This document shows, one piece after another, positions 1 through 8,850 of a stretch of 64,000 nucleotides of DNA. The DNA is from Lysobacterales bacterium. GTDB lineage: Bacteria; Pseudomonadota; Gammaproteobacteria; Xanthomonadales; Rhodanobacteraceae. Where the stretch lies: positions 124,001-188,000 of the forward strand of contig NSJK01000002.1 of the NCBI GenBank assembly GCA_002632325.1, in the 5' to 3' direction. A model generated the notes under the pieces. It saw nothing but the letters and a program-made list of their open reading frames with translations, searched no databases and was not told where the DNA came from. Position numbers and translations under genes: made by a program. Position 1 is the stretch's first letter. Every line of letters starts with the position of its first letter.

Positions 1-785
1 AAGTGGGTGAGCGGATCGAAATAGGCCAGTTCATGCACTTGCCGCTCGATTTGCTTGCGGCGACTGATGTCGCGCCACACGCAGTACAACACCGGCCGTC
101 CTTGCATGTCGATCCGCGCCAAGGTCACTTCGGCGGGAAAGCAGGCGCCATTGGCGCGGCGATGCTCCCATTCGAAACGATGTACGCCATTGCGCAGCGC
201 GCAGTCCATCATTTCCTCGGCCTTCTCGGCCGACAAACGACCATCGGGCTGAAATTCTGGCGAGAGCCGCGCCGGATGCTGCAGGATGTCCTCGCGCCGC
301 TCATAACCGAGGAACACGGATGCGGCCCGATTGCAGTCGATGAAGCGCCCATGCTCGATCAACCAGCACGGATCGGGCGAACTCTCGAACAGGTCGCGAA
401 AACGCTGCTCGCTCTCGTGCAGCGCACGCACCCGCGCGCGGACATCCCCGGACATTTCCTCCAATTCACGCTCGTGCAGCAAGCGGGCCAGAGTGGCGGC
501 GAAAGGCCGCAGCAGGCGTTCGCAGATCGCAAAGGCCTCGGCATCCTCGAGCACGAAACCCAGATGGCCGATGCGGGTGCCATCGACCGTGAGATCAATG
601 CAGCGATCCACTTGCGTCATTGCCACATGCGCAGGCGCCAACACCACCGTGCCGACCCCAGGCAACTGTTCGAGTCGCGCCTGCACCGACGCGACCAAGC
701 TTGCCTCGGGCACTGTCGCCAACTCGGCCAACACTGCAAGGAGTTGTTCCGCAACCAAGGTGTCGATCGGGTGGTCGAGTGCCAC
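1..785 (-). CDS. PAS-GGDEF type signalling protein, C-terminal part cut by window edge
   Basis: Likely a cyclic-di-GMP signalling protein; only its N-terminal ~261 residues are present because the open frame runs off the left edge. I translated it directly. An N-terminal region of about 100 residues (possibly a sensor domain) is followed by a helical stretch, then a PAS domain (ESEQRFRDLFESSPDPCWLI, later NRAASVFLGYERRED). It ends in the linker VWRDISRRKQIERQ and ELAYFDPLTH, the usual beginning of a GGDEF diguanylate cyclase domain. The catalytic GGDEF motif itself, and any EAL domain, would lie outside. The frame has no in-frame ATG; the chosen start is GTG at 785 with GGGAAC just upstream, but TTG codons at 911 and 920 in the same open frame are alternatives. 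PAS plus GGDEF onset is clear; the exact start is uncertain. Confidence 0.72.
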   Translation of the reverse strand, partial: MALDHPIDTLVAEQLLAVLAELATVPEASLVASVQARLEQLPGVGTVVLAPAHVAMTQVDRCIDLTVDGTRIGHLGFVLEDAEAFAICERLLRPFAATLARLLHERELEEMSGDVRARVRALHESEQRFRDLFESSPDPCWLIEHGRFIDCNRAASVFLGYERREDILQHPARLSPEFQPDGRLSAEKAEEMMDCALRNGVHRFEWEHRRANGACFPAEVTLARIDMQGRPVLYCVWRDISRRKQIERQVHELAYFDPLTH

Positions 786-964
786 ACAGTTCCCGTTGGT
801 TGTGCCGGTTGGCGCAGTGTCCTGCCTCGGGCAAGCAGCGTCAATGCGCCCATGGTTGTTGCGGAAGATGGGCGCCCTGCGGGCGTTTCGCCGGCAGAAA
901 CCCGCCTTCAAACCAGTCAATGCGCCGCCCGTCCGCCTGCCCTGCGTCGCCTGAGCGACATGGA

Positions 965-2443
965 TCAACCCGGGGCGGGCGTGGCCGCCGGCAAGGTCGA
1001 ACCGATCCGCGCTTCGAGCCAGCTGTGGAACGGATTGCAGGTGAGGCGATTGAGCTGCTCGGCGCTCACCACCAGGGCGCCGCGCTCACCACGCAAGGAG
1101 AGTGTGCCGATGCGGATGCCGTAGTCCTCATCCTGCCTTGGCCACAGGCCGTAGAGCGGATCGTCGCAGGCAAACGGCAGGGCCACATGCGCGAGCGAGT
1201 AGACATCGGCGGGATACGCCAGCGGCAAGGGCTGCTCGACCGCGCTGTCCGCACCCGGCGCGAACACGCGCTCGCTGACCTCAAGCGTGTCCGCGCGGCG
1301 GTTTCCGATGATGTCGAGGCGATAATTGCGCGGCGCGGCGCCATGCAGCACCTCGAGTTCTCCGGCTGCGGCCGAGCGGAACATCGGCGCGAGCAGGCTC
1401 GCGCGATTGATGTCGAACAGCACCAGCTCGCTGCCGTTGGCAGGCAGCCGATCGAACAGGCCGTGCACGACCGCAGCGCTGCTCACCGTGCTGTCGAGCA
1501 CCGACTGGAAGGCGAGAATCGGCGGCAGGCGATCGAGCCGACCGCGCGCGCGCGCCGCCGTGATGCGCGCCTGCACCGCCACCGTGAGCAGATAGGACTG
1601 CAACGCGCCATTGGTCGGAAACGAGTTGTACTTGAACGGATTGAACTCGGGCAGGATGTCGATCCAGCGCGACTTCTCGAAATACGGCAGGCCACTGAAC
1701 AAGGGCAGCCAGCGCGACATCGAGGCATAGGGCCGCAGGCCGATCATCGGCGACAGCAGCACGATCTGCTGTGGCAGCGGCAGATCGCTGTCGTTTTCAT
1801 CGAGGCGATCGAGCACGTAGTCGAGCGCCAGCGCGCCGCCGTTGGAATAGCCGACCACGTGGATCGGTCGATCCGGCCCGACCCGCGCGCGCAGCTCGCG
1901 CATCGCGATGCGTACCACCGCGGCCCAGTCCTGCCAGCGCACCTCGACCAAGGCCGCAGGCAGGGTGCCATGGCCGGGCAGACGCGGAGCGATCACCGCG
2001 AATCCCGCTTGTTCGTAGAGCGCCGCAAGCGCGCGCAGGCTGTAGGGCGAATCGGTCAACCCATGCAGCAGCAAGACGCCACCCCGCGGTGTCGCGGGCG
2101 TGAATTCGAAACTGCGATTCCAGTCGCGCTCGCCTTGCTGCGGACCGATGCGCGAGCCGGCCTCATAGCGCAAGGGGCCGGGCACTGCCGCGGCGGCGAG
2201 TTGCGCGTGCACTTCGTCGAACAGCTTCTGTTCGGCAGCCAGATAGTCGGCCCACGTGAAATCGGCACGCGCCGTGCGTGCATGGAATTCCTGCGGGAGC
2301 ACGATGCGGTGCCAGGGCTGCAAGTCCGGCATCGAGCGCGCCTGGAAGGCATGCACGAGCAGCACGCCCAGCGCCGCAAGCAGCGCGAGCGCGCCCAGTA
2401 GCAGGGCGCGGCGGAACCAGCGCTTGAACACGGGCAGGATCAT
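965..2443 (-). CDS. Membrane-anchored alpha/beta hydrolase (serine esterase/lipase-like)
   Basis: A 492-residue alpha/beta hydrolase. Residues ~12-33 form one hydrophobic segment after two arginines, so the protein is probably anchored in the inner membrane with the catalytic domain outside. The domain begins with GGVLLLHGLTDSPYS (121-135), the oxyanion-hole strand-loop of the fold. The nucleophile elbow is GYSNG with Ser200. A late acidic residue and His complete the triad somewhere in the last third but I cannot place them safely. The length is about 150 residues above a minimal hydrolase, due to the anchor and a ~60-residue segment before the fold. The substrate is unknown; GYSNG and HGLTDSP are typical of monoacylglycerol-lipase-like esterases. 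It has no operon partner: about 180 bases separate it from the signalling gene downstream. Confidence 0.8.
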   Translation of the reverse strand: MILPVFKRWFRRALLLGALALLAALGVLLVHAFQARSMPDLQPWHRIVLPQEFHARTARADFTWADYLAAEQKLFDEVHAQLAAAAVPGPLRYEAGSRIGPQQGERDWNRSFEFTPATPRGGVLLLHGLTDSPYSLRALAALYEQAGFAVIAPRLPGHGTLPAALVEVRWQDWAAVVRIAMRELRARVGPDRPIHVVGYSNGGALALDYVLDRLDENDSDLPLPQQIVLLSPMIGLRPYASMSRWLPLFSGLPYFEKSRWIDILPEFNPFKYNSFPTNGALQSYLLTVAVQARITAARARGRLDRLPPILAFQSVLDSTVSSAAVVHGLFDRLPANGSELVLFDINRASLLAPMFRSAAAGELEVLHGAAPRNYRLDIIGNRRADTLEVSERVFAPGADSAVEQPLPLAYPADVYSLAHVALPFACDDPLYGLWPRQDEDYGIRIGTLSLRGERGALVVSAEQLNRLTCNPFHSWLEARIGSTLPAATPAPG

Positions 2444-2585
2444 CGCGCGATGCTACCGCAGCCGCGCGGTGCGGATTCTCCTGCGCACAGGCGACTCGGG
2501 CCTTCGGGCCCATCTGTCGCGAATTTCGGTTCGGCCGACCATCGCCGACGGAGTCGGCCCTGACCTTGCCGCAAGCCAGGCACGC

Positions 2586-2876
2586 CTATTGAACCCGGAA
2601 CATCCAGATCGATCTGTCGTCACCGATGATCCGGGAGGAACCAGTCGACAGGCTTGCGTGCGCGTTCCCACCAACAGACCCGGATGGCGGTGACGGAGCA
2701 TTGCAGACCACACGCGTGCTCATGCCGAACGCGGCGCTCGACAGCGAAGCGATTCCGCGATCACCACAGGCACGCACGGCGAGGACCCTCATCGCGGTCA
2801 TGTTGAGCACGCACAATGCGGTCGCCAACGCGCACCACGCCATGATGGACCACGCAGACATGACCTTCGCATTCAT
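2586..2876 (-). CDS. Small hypothetical protein with one N-terminal membrane segment
   Basis: A 96-residue reading frame I do not recognise. The chosen ATG has AAAGGA about nine bases upstream, a good ribosome binding site, and gives MNAKVMSAWSIMAWCALATA, a plausible signal peptide or membrane helix (residues ~8-30). The rest is Ser/Gly-rich with Cys37 and Cys59 and no known motif. The frame stays open 25 codons further upstream without a better start. It stands alone between the hydrolase and fpr. It may be a small exported protein or chance coding; the ribosome binding site and hydrophobic start argue for a gene. Confidence 0.4.
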   Translation of the reverse strand: MNAKVMSAWSIMAWCALATALCVLNMTAMRVLAVRACGDRGIASLSSAAFGMSTRVVCNAPSPPSGSVGGNAHASLSTGSSRIIGDDRSIWMFRVQ

Positions 2877-3080
2877 CGGATCATTCCTTTTCCCGTTGAC
2901 CGGATGCCTGACCATGCAATAGCGGTGATACGGTCGCCTGCTCCACGGCATCTGGTCAAGGGCGAACGCGCCAAATCGGGACGCCTCTCACGAAAGCGCC
3001 GCAACGCACGATCGCATCGAAGGCTTGCCGGCCAACGCGCCATGCTCGACCACGCGGTGCAAATACTCGCTGGGTGGCCA

Positions 3081-3857
3081 TCACTTTTCGACGAAGGCGC
3101 GCTCGATCACGTAGTCGCCGGGTACGCCAATGCGCGGGGAGACTGCAAAGCCGCGTGCATCGAGCAGGGCGCGCAGGTCGGCAAGCATCGCCGGGCCACC
3201 GCAGAGCATGAAGCGGTCGTGGGCCGGATCGGGTTCGGGCAAACCGCAGTCGCGCGGCAAGGCGCCTGAGTCGAACAAGGCGGTCAGGCGGCCCTGATGC
3301 ATGAACGGCTCGCGCGTCACGGCCGGGTAGTAGACGAGCTTCTCGCGGATCAACGGACCGAGAAACTCATGCTGCGGCAAGGTCTGGGTGAGGTACTCGC
3401 GATAGGCGAGGTCGGCAACATGGCGCACGCCATGGGCGAGCACGATGCGATCGAAGCGCTCGTAGGTCTCGGGATCCTGAACCAGACTCAGAAACGGGGC
3501 GAGGCCGGTGCCGGTGCACAGCAGATACAAATGGCGGCCGGGCTTGAGATCGTGCAGCGTGAGCGTACCGGTCGGCTTGCGGCTGATCAGCAACTCATCA
3601 CCGACGCGCAGATGGCGCAGGCGCGAAGTCAGCGGCCCGTCGGCCACCTTGATGCTGAGGAATTCGAGGTGCTCTTCCCAGTGCGGGCTGGCAATGCTGT
3701 AGGCGCGCATCAGCGGACGCTCGTCGATGAGCATGCCGAGCATGACGAAATGACCGCTGTCGAAGCGCAGGCTGTCGCTGCGCGTGGTGCGGAAACTGAA
3801 CAGCCCTTCGTTCCAGTGATGTACGGCGAGCACGCGCTCGCTGGTGAATGCAGCCAT
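3081..3857 (-). CDS. fpr: Ferredoxin/flavodoxin-NADP+ reductase
   Basis: FAD enzyme moving electrons between NADPH and ferredoxin or flavodoxin in the cytoplasm; in this group often linked to iron-sulfur and oxidative stress metabolism. At 258 residues it has the usual length of bacterial Fpr. The FAD-binding motif RAYSIAS (51-57) is present, the NADP-binding loop is CTGTGLAPF (114-122), and the C-terminus VIERAFVEK matches the short Fpr tail that stacks over the flavin. CGG motif (RFMLCGGPAML) lies near residue 220. The gene is single; AmpE lies 95 bases upstream on the same strand and may be read into it. Confidence 0.93.
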   Translation of the reverse strand: MAAFTSERVLAVHHWNEGLFSFRTTRSDSLRFDSGHFVMLGMLIDERPLMRAYSIASPHWEEHLEFLSIKVADGPLTSRLRHLRVGDELLISRKPTGTLTLHDLKPGRHLYLLCTGTGLAPFLSLVQDPETYERFDRIVLAHGVRHVADLAYREYLTQTLPQHEFLGPLIREKLVYYPAVTREPFMHQGRLTALFDSGALPRDCGLPEPDPAHDRFMLCGGPAMLADLRALLDARGFAVSPRIGVPGDYVIERAFVEK

Positions 3858-3952
3858 CGATCGGAAAACTCAATGCAAGCGGCGCTGCGCACGGCGCGCG
3901 ATCGCGCCGATGCAGGCAACCGAAGTGGAAAGTCCGGAGAGCGGCATTGGCT

Positions 3953-4840
3953 TCACCGCCCGACCAGAATCAGCGCGGGCAGCGCGATCACCACCAGCCA
4001 GGCGATGAGCACGCGATGCAACACGGTGCGGGCATCGGCCAGTTCGGTCAGAGGATCGGCGACATCCTGCGCGTAGCCATCACCCGCTTCGACATCGGCA
4101 TCGACGCCAGCACGCGCGAGCGCGCCGAGGAAGCCCAGATCGAGCGTGAAATAACCCTTGCCGTGGTCGGCATGATAGTGCCGCCATGTGCTCATCACCG
4201 CGTCGAAGTCCGAAACCAGCGCAAGCGTGAAGGCGATCAGATGTGCGGGCACCCAGTCGAGGATGCGCGCCGTGCGCTCGAGCACTTCCAGATGATCGGC
4301 ATCGAATCCTTCGCGGAAGCCGGATCGGCGTGCGAGCAATTGCACGGCGCGATAGCCCAGTGCGCCGCCCGGGCCGAGCAGCACGAACCAGAACAGCACA
4401 CCGAACCAGCGCGACAGTGCCGAAGCAAACACCGCTTCGACCAGCGCGACCGGCTCCAGCGGCAGAGGCTCACCCGCCGGATCGGGACGCAGCGCCTGTG
4501 CCGCGGCGTGGCGACGGTCGCTGTCGGGCGCCTTGAGCACACTCTGCATGTCGGCTTCGAGATCACCCGGGCCCCAGGCAAAGAACAGCACGATCGTCGC
4601 GAACGCGAAAGCCGGCAGGCCAAACAACACCTGGCCAAGCAAAGCCTGCAACAGCAGGCACACCAGCACCAGCAGCAAGGGCAACAGCACTGCGCGATAG
4701 CGCGAAGTCTTGCCGCCACCCTCGCCCATCCACTGCGCGGCCCAGCCGCGCAGCCACGAATAATCGCGCCAACGGGCAAGCTCCGGCACGGCGTGGCCGG
4801 CAAGCAGGACAAGAACGATGGCGAGCAAGGTCTGGGCCAT
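3953..4840 (-). CDS. ampE: AmpE-like integral membrane protein
   Basis: A 295-residue protein with several strongly hydrophobic helices (starting MAQTLLAIVLVLLAGHAVPE, and again around 50-95, 165-185 and 275-295). The pattern WGPGDLEADMQSVLKAPD and GFREGFDADHLEVLERTARILDWVPAHLIAF fit AmpE, a membrane protein related to CobD/CbiB and named as a modulator of AmpG-AmpD-AmpR signalling of peptidoglycan recycling. The true molecular role of AmpE is not settled. No ampD is next to it here, unlike in enteric bacteria. The start was taken at the ATG that begins the first membrane helix; a frame extension upstream has no hydrophobic or conserved sequence. The ribosome binding site is weak. Confidence 0.75.
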   Translation of the reverse strand: MAQTLLAIVLVLLAGHAVPELARWRDYSWLRGWAAQWMGEGGGKTSRYRAVLLPLLLVLVCLLLQALLGQVLFGLPAFAFATIVLFFAWGPGDLEADMQSVLKAPDSDRRHAAAQALRPDPAGEPLPLEPVALVEAVFASALSRWFGVLFWFVLLGPGGALGYRAVQLLARRSGFREGFDADHLEVLERTARILDWVPAHLIAFTLALVSDFDAVMSTWRHYHADHGKGYFTLDLGFLGALARAGVDADVEAGDGYAQDVADPLTELADARTVLHRVLIAWLVVIALPALILVGR

Positions 4841-4898
4841 GGAGACGATCAAGAGAGGCTGCGAGCCGCTCCATTCTAGCCCATGCGCCGCGCCCGGC

Positions 4899-5873
4899 TC
4901 AGGTTTGTGCCGGCGCCATGGCCGTGATCGCGTCGAGCTCGACGCCCTGTTCGCGCAGCCAGTGCGCAATCAACGCATGCGACACCGACAGGGGTGGCGA
5001 CACGCTCAAGTGCCCGGCAAGGATGCCGTCGACGAGTTCGCCGGCACTGAACCAGCGCGCATCGGCGAGTTCGCGCCCGACGCAGATTTGCGGATCGCTC
5101 GCGCGGGCCTCGAAGCCGAGCATCAACGCAGAGGGAAACGGCCACGGCTGCGAGGAGTGATAGCGGCACTCACCGACTACCACCCCCGATTCCTCGTGCA
5201 CCTCGCGACGCACGGCGTCCTCGAGCGATTCGCCCGGCTCGACGAAACCCGCAAGGGTCGACCAGCGTGTCGGATCCCAGCTCGCCTGACGACCAAGCAA
5301 ACAGCGATCGCCCCAGCTCACGATCACGATGACCGCCGGATCGAGGCGCGGGAAATATTCGTTCGCACAGGCAGGGTCGCTGCAGCGCATGCGATGGCCG
5401 AGCGCGAGCAGATCGAGCGGCGCGGCACAGCGCGAGCAATAGCGCGCATTCGCCTGCCAGTGCGCGAGTGCTCGCGCATAGGCAAACAAGCCGGCGTCGA
5501 ACGCGGGCAGGGCCACGCCCGCACTGCGCAAGTCCAGCTCGCGCGCAGCGAGCTCCGACGCAAGCTGCGCGCCAAGGGCGGCTTCGACGCGGATCGAGAA
5601 CAGCGGCCCCTGCGCATCCTCACCGAGATAGGTGGCTGGCGCCTGCGGCAACAGCGCGCGCTGTTCGACGCTGCCGAGCAAGCGCAGGCGATCCCCTTCC
5701 GCCGCGACCAGCGCGCGATGCCCCGCACGCGCGTCATCGCACAGGAGAAGATAACGACTGCGCCGATCTTCGACTTGGGCTTGCACCCAAGCGGCGTCAT
5801 CGCGTTCCTCGGCATGGCGATCCAGCGCGAGACCGGCGAAGACGTTGGTGGTGGTACTCAAGCGGGTCCGCAA
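4899..5873 (-). CDS. nudC: NADH pyrophosphatase / NAD-decapping Nudix hydrolase
   Basis: Hydrolyses NAD(H) to NMN(H) and AMP and removes NAD caps from RNA. It has 324 residues. The zinc ribbon cysteines are C146, C149, C164 and C169 (YCSRCAAP and RCSDPACA). The Nudix box runs from ~209 (GFVEPGESLEDAVRREVHEE) and is followed by SQPWPFPSALM (241-251), the NudC-defining motif. There is no ATG near the N-terminus: the first possible start is TTG at 5873, directly after the erpA stop codon and in the same reading frame; another TTG is at 5861. Family members align from about here, so the start is right to within a few codons. Translation is probably coupled to erpA. Confidence 0.9.
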   Translation of the reverse strand: MRTRLSTTTNVFAGLALDRHAEERDDAAWVQAQVEDRRSRYLLLCDDARAGHRALVAAEGDRLRLLGSVEQRALLPQAPATYLGEDAQGPLFSIRVEAALGAQLASELAARELDLRSAGVALPAFDAGLFAYARALAHWQANARYCSRCAAPLDLLALGHRMRCSDPACANEYFPRLDPAVIVIVSWGDRCLLGRQASWDPTRWSTLAGFVEPGESLEDAVRREVHEESGVVVGECRYHSSQPWPFPSALMLGFEARASDPQICVGRELADARWFSAGELVDGILAGHLSVSPPLSVSHALIAHWLREQGVELDAITAMAPAQT

Positions 5874-6245
5874 TCAGACTGTGAACGACGAACCGCAACC
5901 GCAGGTCGTCTTTGCGTTGGGGTTGCGAATCACGAATTGCGCACCGCTGAGCGATTCGGTGTAGTCGACCTCGGCGCCGGCGAGGTATTGCAGGCTCAGC
6001 GGATCGACCAGCAGGATGACGCCATCGCGATCGAGGGCGAGATCATCCTCGGCGCGCTCTTCATCGAAAGTGAAGCCGTACTGGAATCCCGAACAGCCGC
6101 CACCGCTGATGTAGACGCGCAGCTTGAGTGCGGGATTGCCTTCCTCGGCGATCAGCTCGCGTACCTTGTCTGCGGCAGCGCCGGTGAAGGCGAGCGGCGC
6201 CTGTTCGGCGTCCTGATAGCTTGGAACGGTGTTGCTCGAAGTCAT
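5874..6245 (-). CDS. erpA: Iron-sulfur cluster insertion protein ErpA (A-type carrier)
   Basis: A-type carrier that delivers iron-sulfur clusters to targets such as IspG/IspH. It has 123 residues. The three cluster cysteines are visible: C51 in [11 protein letters not shown] and C115 and C117 in CGCGSSFTV at the end. The N-terminus of ~20 residues is variable as usual. It lies 51 bases after the bactofilin gene and is followed without any gap by nudC in the same frame. Iron-sulfur client enzymes in this window include NarH, NarG and MoaA, but the gene neighbourhood is a general housekeeping one. Confidence 0.93.
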   Translation of the reverse strand: MTSSNTVPSYQDAEQAPLAFTGAAADKVRELIAEEGNPALKLRVYISGGGCSGFQYGFTFDEERAEDDLALDRDGVILLVDPLSLQYLAGAEVDYTESLSGAQFVIRNPNAKTTCGCGSSFTV

Positions 6246-6296
6246 GATTGCGATCCGTGGTGCATCCGCTTCAGATCGGCCTGCACGCAGTGAATT

Positions 6297-6737
6297 TCAA
6301 GCCGAGGCCGAAGCCGGTGCCGCCATGGCGTCATCGCCCTCGGCCGCATCGGCGGGCCCGGTCAACTGCCGTGGTGCCTCGCCCTCGTGAATCATCGCGC
6401 CATTGATCTGCGCGCCCGCGGCCATCTCCAGCACCTTGTAATACACATTGCCGGAAATCCGCGCGGTCGCGCCGAGTTCAAGACGCTCGCTCACATGCAG
6501 ATCGCCCTCGATGCTGCCGTTGATCACCGCATTGAACACGCGCACCCGACCCTTGACGCTGCCCTTGTCGCTCTGCGTGAGGACCGCACCCGGCGTCTGC
6601 GCCGTCACCGTGCCCTCGATTCGGCCTTCCAGGTGCAAACCGCCCTCGAAGCCGACATCACCCTGGATTTTCGTGCCCGCGGCAATCAGGGTGCTGATCG
6701 TCGTCATCACGCGGTCGCGTTTGTCACTGCGAAACAT
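6297..6737 (-). CDS. Bactofilin (polymer-forming cytoskeletal protein)
   Basis: A 146-residue bactofilin. The central ~100 residues show the repeating right-handed beta-helix pattern (IQGDVGFEGGLHLEGRIEG, then GSVKGRVRVFNAVINGSIEG and GATARISGNVYYKVLEMAAG), which polymerises into filaments without nucleotide. The tail is short and rich in Ala, Glu and Pro. The ATG with AGGAGA six bases upstream was chosen (MFRSDKRDRV); ATG at 6707 is a weaker alternative. The short basic N-terminus could touch the membrane. Its start overlaps the end of the DUF6776 gene by 14 bases, so the two are co-translated, consistent with a membrane partner for the filament. Role may be cell shape or positioning of wall enzymes. 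Confidence 0.9.
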   Translation of the reverse strand: MFRSDKRDRVMTTISTLIAAGTKIQGDVGFEGGLHLEGRIEGTVTAQTPGAVLTQSDKGSVKGRVRVFNAVINGSIEGDLHVSERLELGATARISGNVYYKVLEMAAGAQINGAMIHEGEAPRQLTGPADAAEGDDAMAAPASASA

Positions 6738-7446
6738 TCTCGCTCTCCTGACCCTTGATGGCATCAGCCCACGCAAAGGATTGCTCGGTGCGCGCGCCGT
6801 CGCCTTCGGCACGCACCACCACGCGGCTCGGCGTGAACCCGTCCGGAAGCGCAATGGTACCGCGCACCTGCTCGAAATATTTGAACGAATAGTCGATTCC
6901 GCCATCATTTCCTGCAGCAGCGAGCGTCTTCCAGTCGAGCGTCTGCACCTTGCCATCGCTCACGCCCTCGACGGCGAGCATGAGCTGGCCCTTTGTGTCA
7001 TCGCCACGCTTGAAGTTCTGGGTGAGCGTGGCGATGAAGTTCCAGGCCTTGGAATCGGCCACCGGCGTCATGCGCAGGGCATAGACCGAGAGGCCTTCGC
7101 GCTTGCCGCCGAGCAGGCGACCATAGAAGGCGAGGTCTGCGCGCAAGCCATCGACCTGGGCGTCACGCTCGCGCATCGAGTTCTGCAGTTCGACGAGCGC
7201 GGTCTTGGCGACCTGTTCTGAGCGCGTGAGCAGGGCGATGCGTGATTCGAGCTCGTTGTTCTGCGCCCGCGCGGCCTTGAGCTCGGCGCTGGGGCCGGGG
7301 TTGACCACGCCATGCGCGGCGAGCACCGCGACCAGCACGCCAACCAGCGCCAGCGAGGCCAGCCACGCCAGCACCCAGAGCACACGCTGGCGACGCTCGC
7401 GGGAAGGGTCGCGCGTTTGCACGACAAATTCAGGAATCCGTGCCAT
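6724..7446 (-). CDS. DUF6776-like single-pass membrane protein, partner of bactofilin
   Basis: A 240-residue protein with one membrane helix (RVLWVLAWLASLALVGVLVA, ~20-40), then a coiled coil (~58-110, LKAARAQNNELESRIALLTR onward) and a C-terminal beta-rich domain of ~120 residues. This layout matches DUF6776 proteins that sit next to bactofilin genes in Xanthomonadales. Start at ATG 7446 with GGAG ~11 bases upstream; an upstream in-frame start adds only eight residues. The overlap with the bactofilin start suggests they act together at the inner membrane. No enzyme motif is visible and the molecular function is unknown. Confidence 0.72.
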   Translation of the reverse strand: MARIPEFVVQTRDPSRERRQRVLWVLAWLASLALVGVLVAVLAAHGVVNPGPSAELKAARAQNNELESRIALLTRSEQVAKTALVELQNSMRERDAQVDGLRADLAFYGRLLGGKREGLSVYALRMTPVADSKAWNFIATLTQNFKRGDDTKGQLMLAVEGVSDGKVQTLDWKTLAAAGNDGGIDYSFKYFEQVRGTIALPDGFTPSRVVVRAEGDGARTEQSFAWADAIKGQESENVSQ

Positions 7447-7557
7447 GAAACATCCGCTCCGTTGGGGCAAGCCCTCGCTTATATGTCGCGCCAGCCGCAG
7501 CGGTCAACGCGCGGCGCAGCAGCCGCTAGAATGGATTTCTTTGCGTTCGGCCCGCCC

Positions 7558-7983
7558 ATGCTCTGGCTCAAGGCATTCCACATCATCTTCGTCGTGACCT
7601 GGTTCGCCGGCCTGTTCTACCTGCCGCGCCTGTTCGTCTATCACGTCGAAGCCGCGGAAAGCGCCATCCGCGAGCGGCTCAAGGTGATGGAGCGACGCCT
7701 GCTCGGCATCACCCACATCGGCGGCGCGCTTGCGCTCGGCTTCGGCCTTGCCACTCTGGCGGCCTATTCCTGGCACAACCTCGCCTATCTGCAGCAAGGC
7801 TGGCTGCACGCCAAGCTCGCGCTGGTGGCGGCATTGATCGCCTATCACGTGATGCTGGCACGCATGGTGCGGCAGTTCGCTCGCGACGCCAACACGCGCA
7901 GCAGCCGCTGGCTGCGCGTGTTCAACGAGGCGCCGGCGCTGCTGCTGGTCGCGATCGTGCTGTTGGTCGTGCTCAAACCCTGA
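7558..7983 (+). CDS. hemJ: Protoporphyrinogen IX oxidase HemJ (CopD-like membrane protein)
   Basis: Integral membrane enzyme oxidising protoporphyrinogen IX to protoporphyrin IX in heme synthesis. At 141 residues it has the family length and about four membrane helices. The N-terminal signature LKAFHIIFVVTWFAGLFYLP carries the conserved His8, followed by RLFVYH; HAKLALV carries the conserved Lys of helix 3. A start at ATG 7531 would add nine residues (MDFFAFGPP) that family members lack; neither start has a clear ribosome binding site. It is divergent from the DUF6776 gene, and its stop lies nine bases from the end of bacterioferritin, which binds heme and iron. Confidence 0.87.
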   Translation: MLWLKAFHIIFVVTWFAGLFYLPRLFVYHVEAAESAIRERLKVMERRLLGITHIGGALALGFGLATLAAYSWHNLAYLQQGWLHAKLALVAALIAYHVMLARMVRQFARDANTRSSRWLRVFNEAPALLLVAIVLLVVLKP

Positions 7984-7992
7984 GCAGGCCAA

Positions 7993-8463
7993 TCAACTGG
8001 AAAGCTTGCTCTGCAGGTAGAGGTTTTCGCCGAGCTTGTCGATCAGACCGAGTTGGGTCTCGAGCCAGTCGATATGTTCTTCTTCCGACTCGAGGATCTT
8101 CTCGAACAGCTCGCGGCTGACGTAGTCGCCGAGCTTCTCGCAATCGGCGATCGCGGCCTTGAGGTCGGGCACGGCCATCATTTCCAGACGCAGGTCGCAA
8201 TCGATCATCTCGCGCGGCGTCTCGCCGATCAGCAACTTGCCCAACGCCTGCAGGTTGGGCAGGCCATCGAGGAACAGGATGCGCTCGATGAGCATGTCGG
8301 CATGCTTCATCTCGTCGATCGATTCCTTGTATTCGTGCTCGGCAAGCTCGCCATAGCCCCAGTTGCGGTACATGCGCGAATGCAGGAAATACTGGTTGAT
8401 CGCGGTGAGCTCGTTGAACAGCGCCTTGTTGAGGTGCGCGATGATTTTCGGGTCGCCCTTCAT
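7993..8463 (-). CDS. bfr: Bacterioferritin
   Basis: Heme-containing iron storage protein forming a 24-mer. Its 156 residues keep every ligand at standard numbering: ferroxidase residues E18, E51, H54, E94, E127 and H130, and the heme ligand M52 (in ESIDEMKHAD). The start ATG has CCGGAGAAA upstream. The bfd gene lies 137 bases upstream on the same strand, so storage and release of iron are encoded together. Confidence 0.96.
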   Translation of the reverse strand: MKGDPKIIAHLNKALFNELTAINQYFLHSRMYRNWGYGELAEHEYKESIDEMKHADMLIERILFLDGLPNLQALGKLLIGETPREMIDCDLRLEMMAVPDLKAAIADCEKLGDYVSRELFEKILESEEEHIDWLETQLGLIDKLGENLYLQSKLSS

Positions 8464-8600
8464 GCAGTTTCTCCGGATGGTGCAGGCGACGTTCGCGCCC
8501 AAAGCCCATGCACTATAACGCCAGCGCCAATGCTCGCGATCACTGCACGCAAAGTCACGACGCTGCGCGCAGCGTGATTGAGAGGAAAAGCGGGGCGGCC

Positions 8601-8810
8601 TCAGGCCGCGTGCGCGAAGGTCGGCAGGCCGAGGGAACGCACGGGCTTGGCGGCAGCTTCGTCGAACAATTCGCGGGCAAGGCTCTCGCAATTGCCGCAG
8701 CAGTCCGAGCAACCCGTGCTCGCCCGCAACTGCGCGAACGAAGTCACGCCCGCCTGCGCGGCGGCACGGATATCGCGATCGGTCACGGCATTGCAGATGC
8801 ACACGTACAT
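8601..8810 (-). CDS. bfd: Bacterioferritin-associated ferredoxin
   Basis: Small [2Fe-2S] protein that reduces the bacterioferritin core and releases iron. It has 69 residues. Cluster cysteines are C4 and C6 (YVCICNAVTD) and C38 and C41 (CCGNC), the CxC-x31-CxxC spacing typical of Bfd. The frame extends 14 codons upstream, but the ATG giving MYVCIC matches all known Bfd starts. The tail after residue 52 (KPVRSLGLPTFAHAA) is a little longer than in E. coli. A Fur-box-like site lies ~40 bases upstream, fitting induction on iron starvation. Confidence 0.95.
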   Translation of the reverse strand: MYVCICNAVTDRDIRAAAQAGVTSFAQLRASTGCSDCCGNCESLARELFDEAAAKPVRSLGLPTFAHAA

Positions 8811-8850
8811 GGCGGCGCTCTCGGGGAAGCGCGGCCATTTCAACGTAAAC

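Noticed and set aside
3..2401. Long open frames on the plus strand (for example 3-1124 and 620-2401)
   Set aside because: They are shadows of the PAS-GGDEF and hydrolase genes on the minus strand; composition (Arg/Gln/His-rich) and lack of motifs show high-GC frame artefacts. The same holds for most long opposite-strand frames elsewhere.
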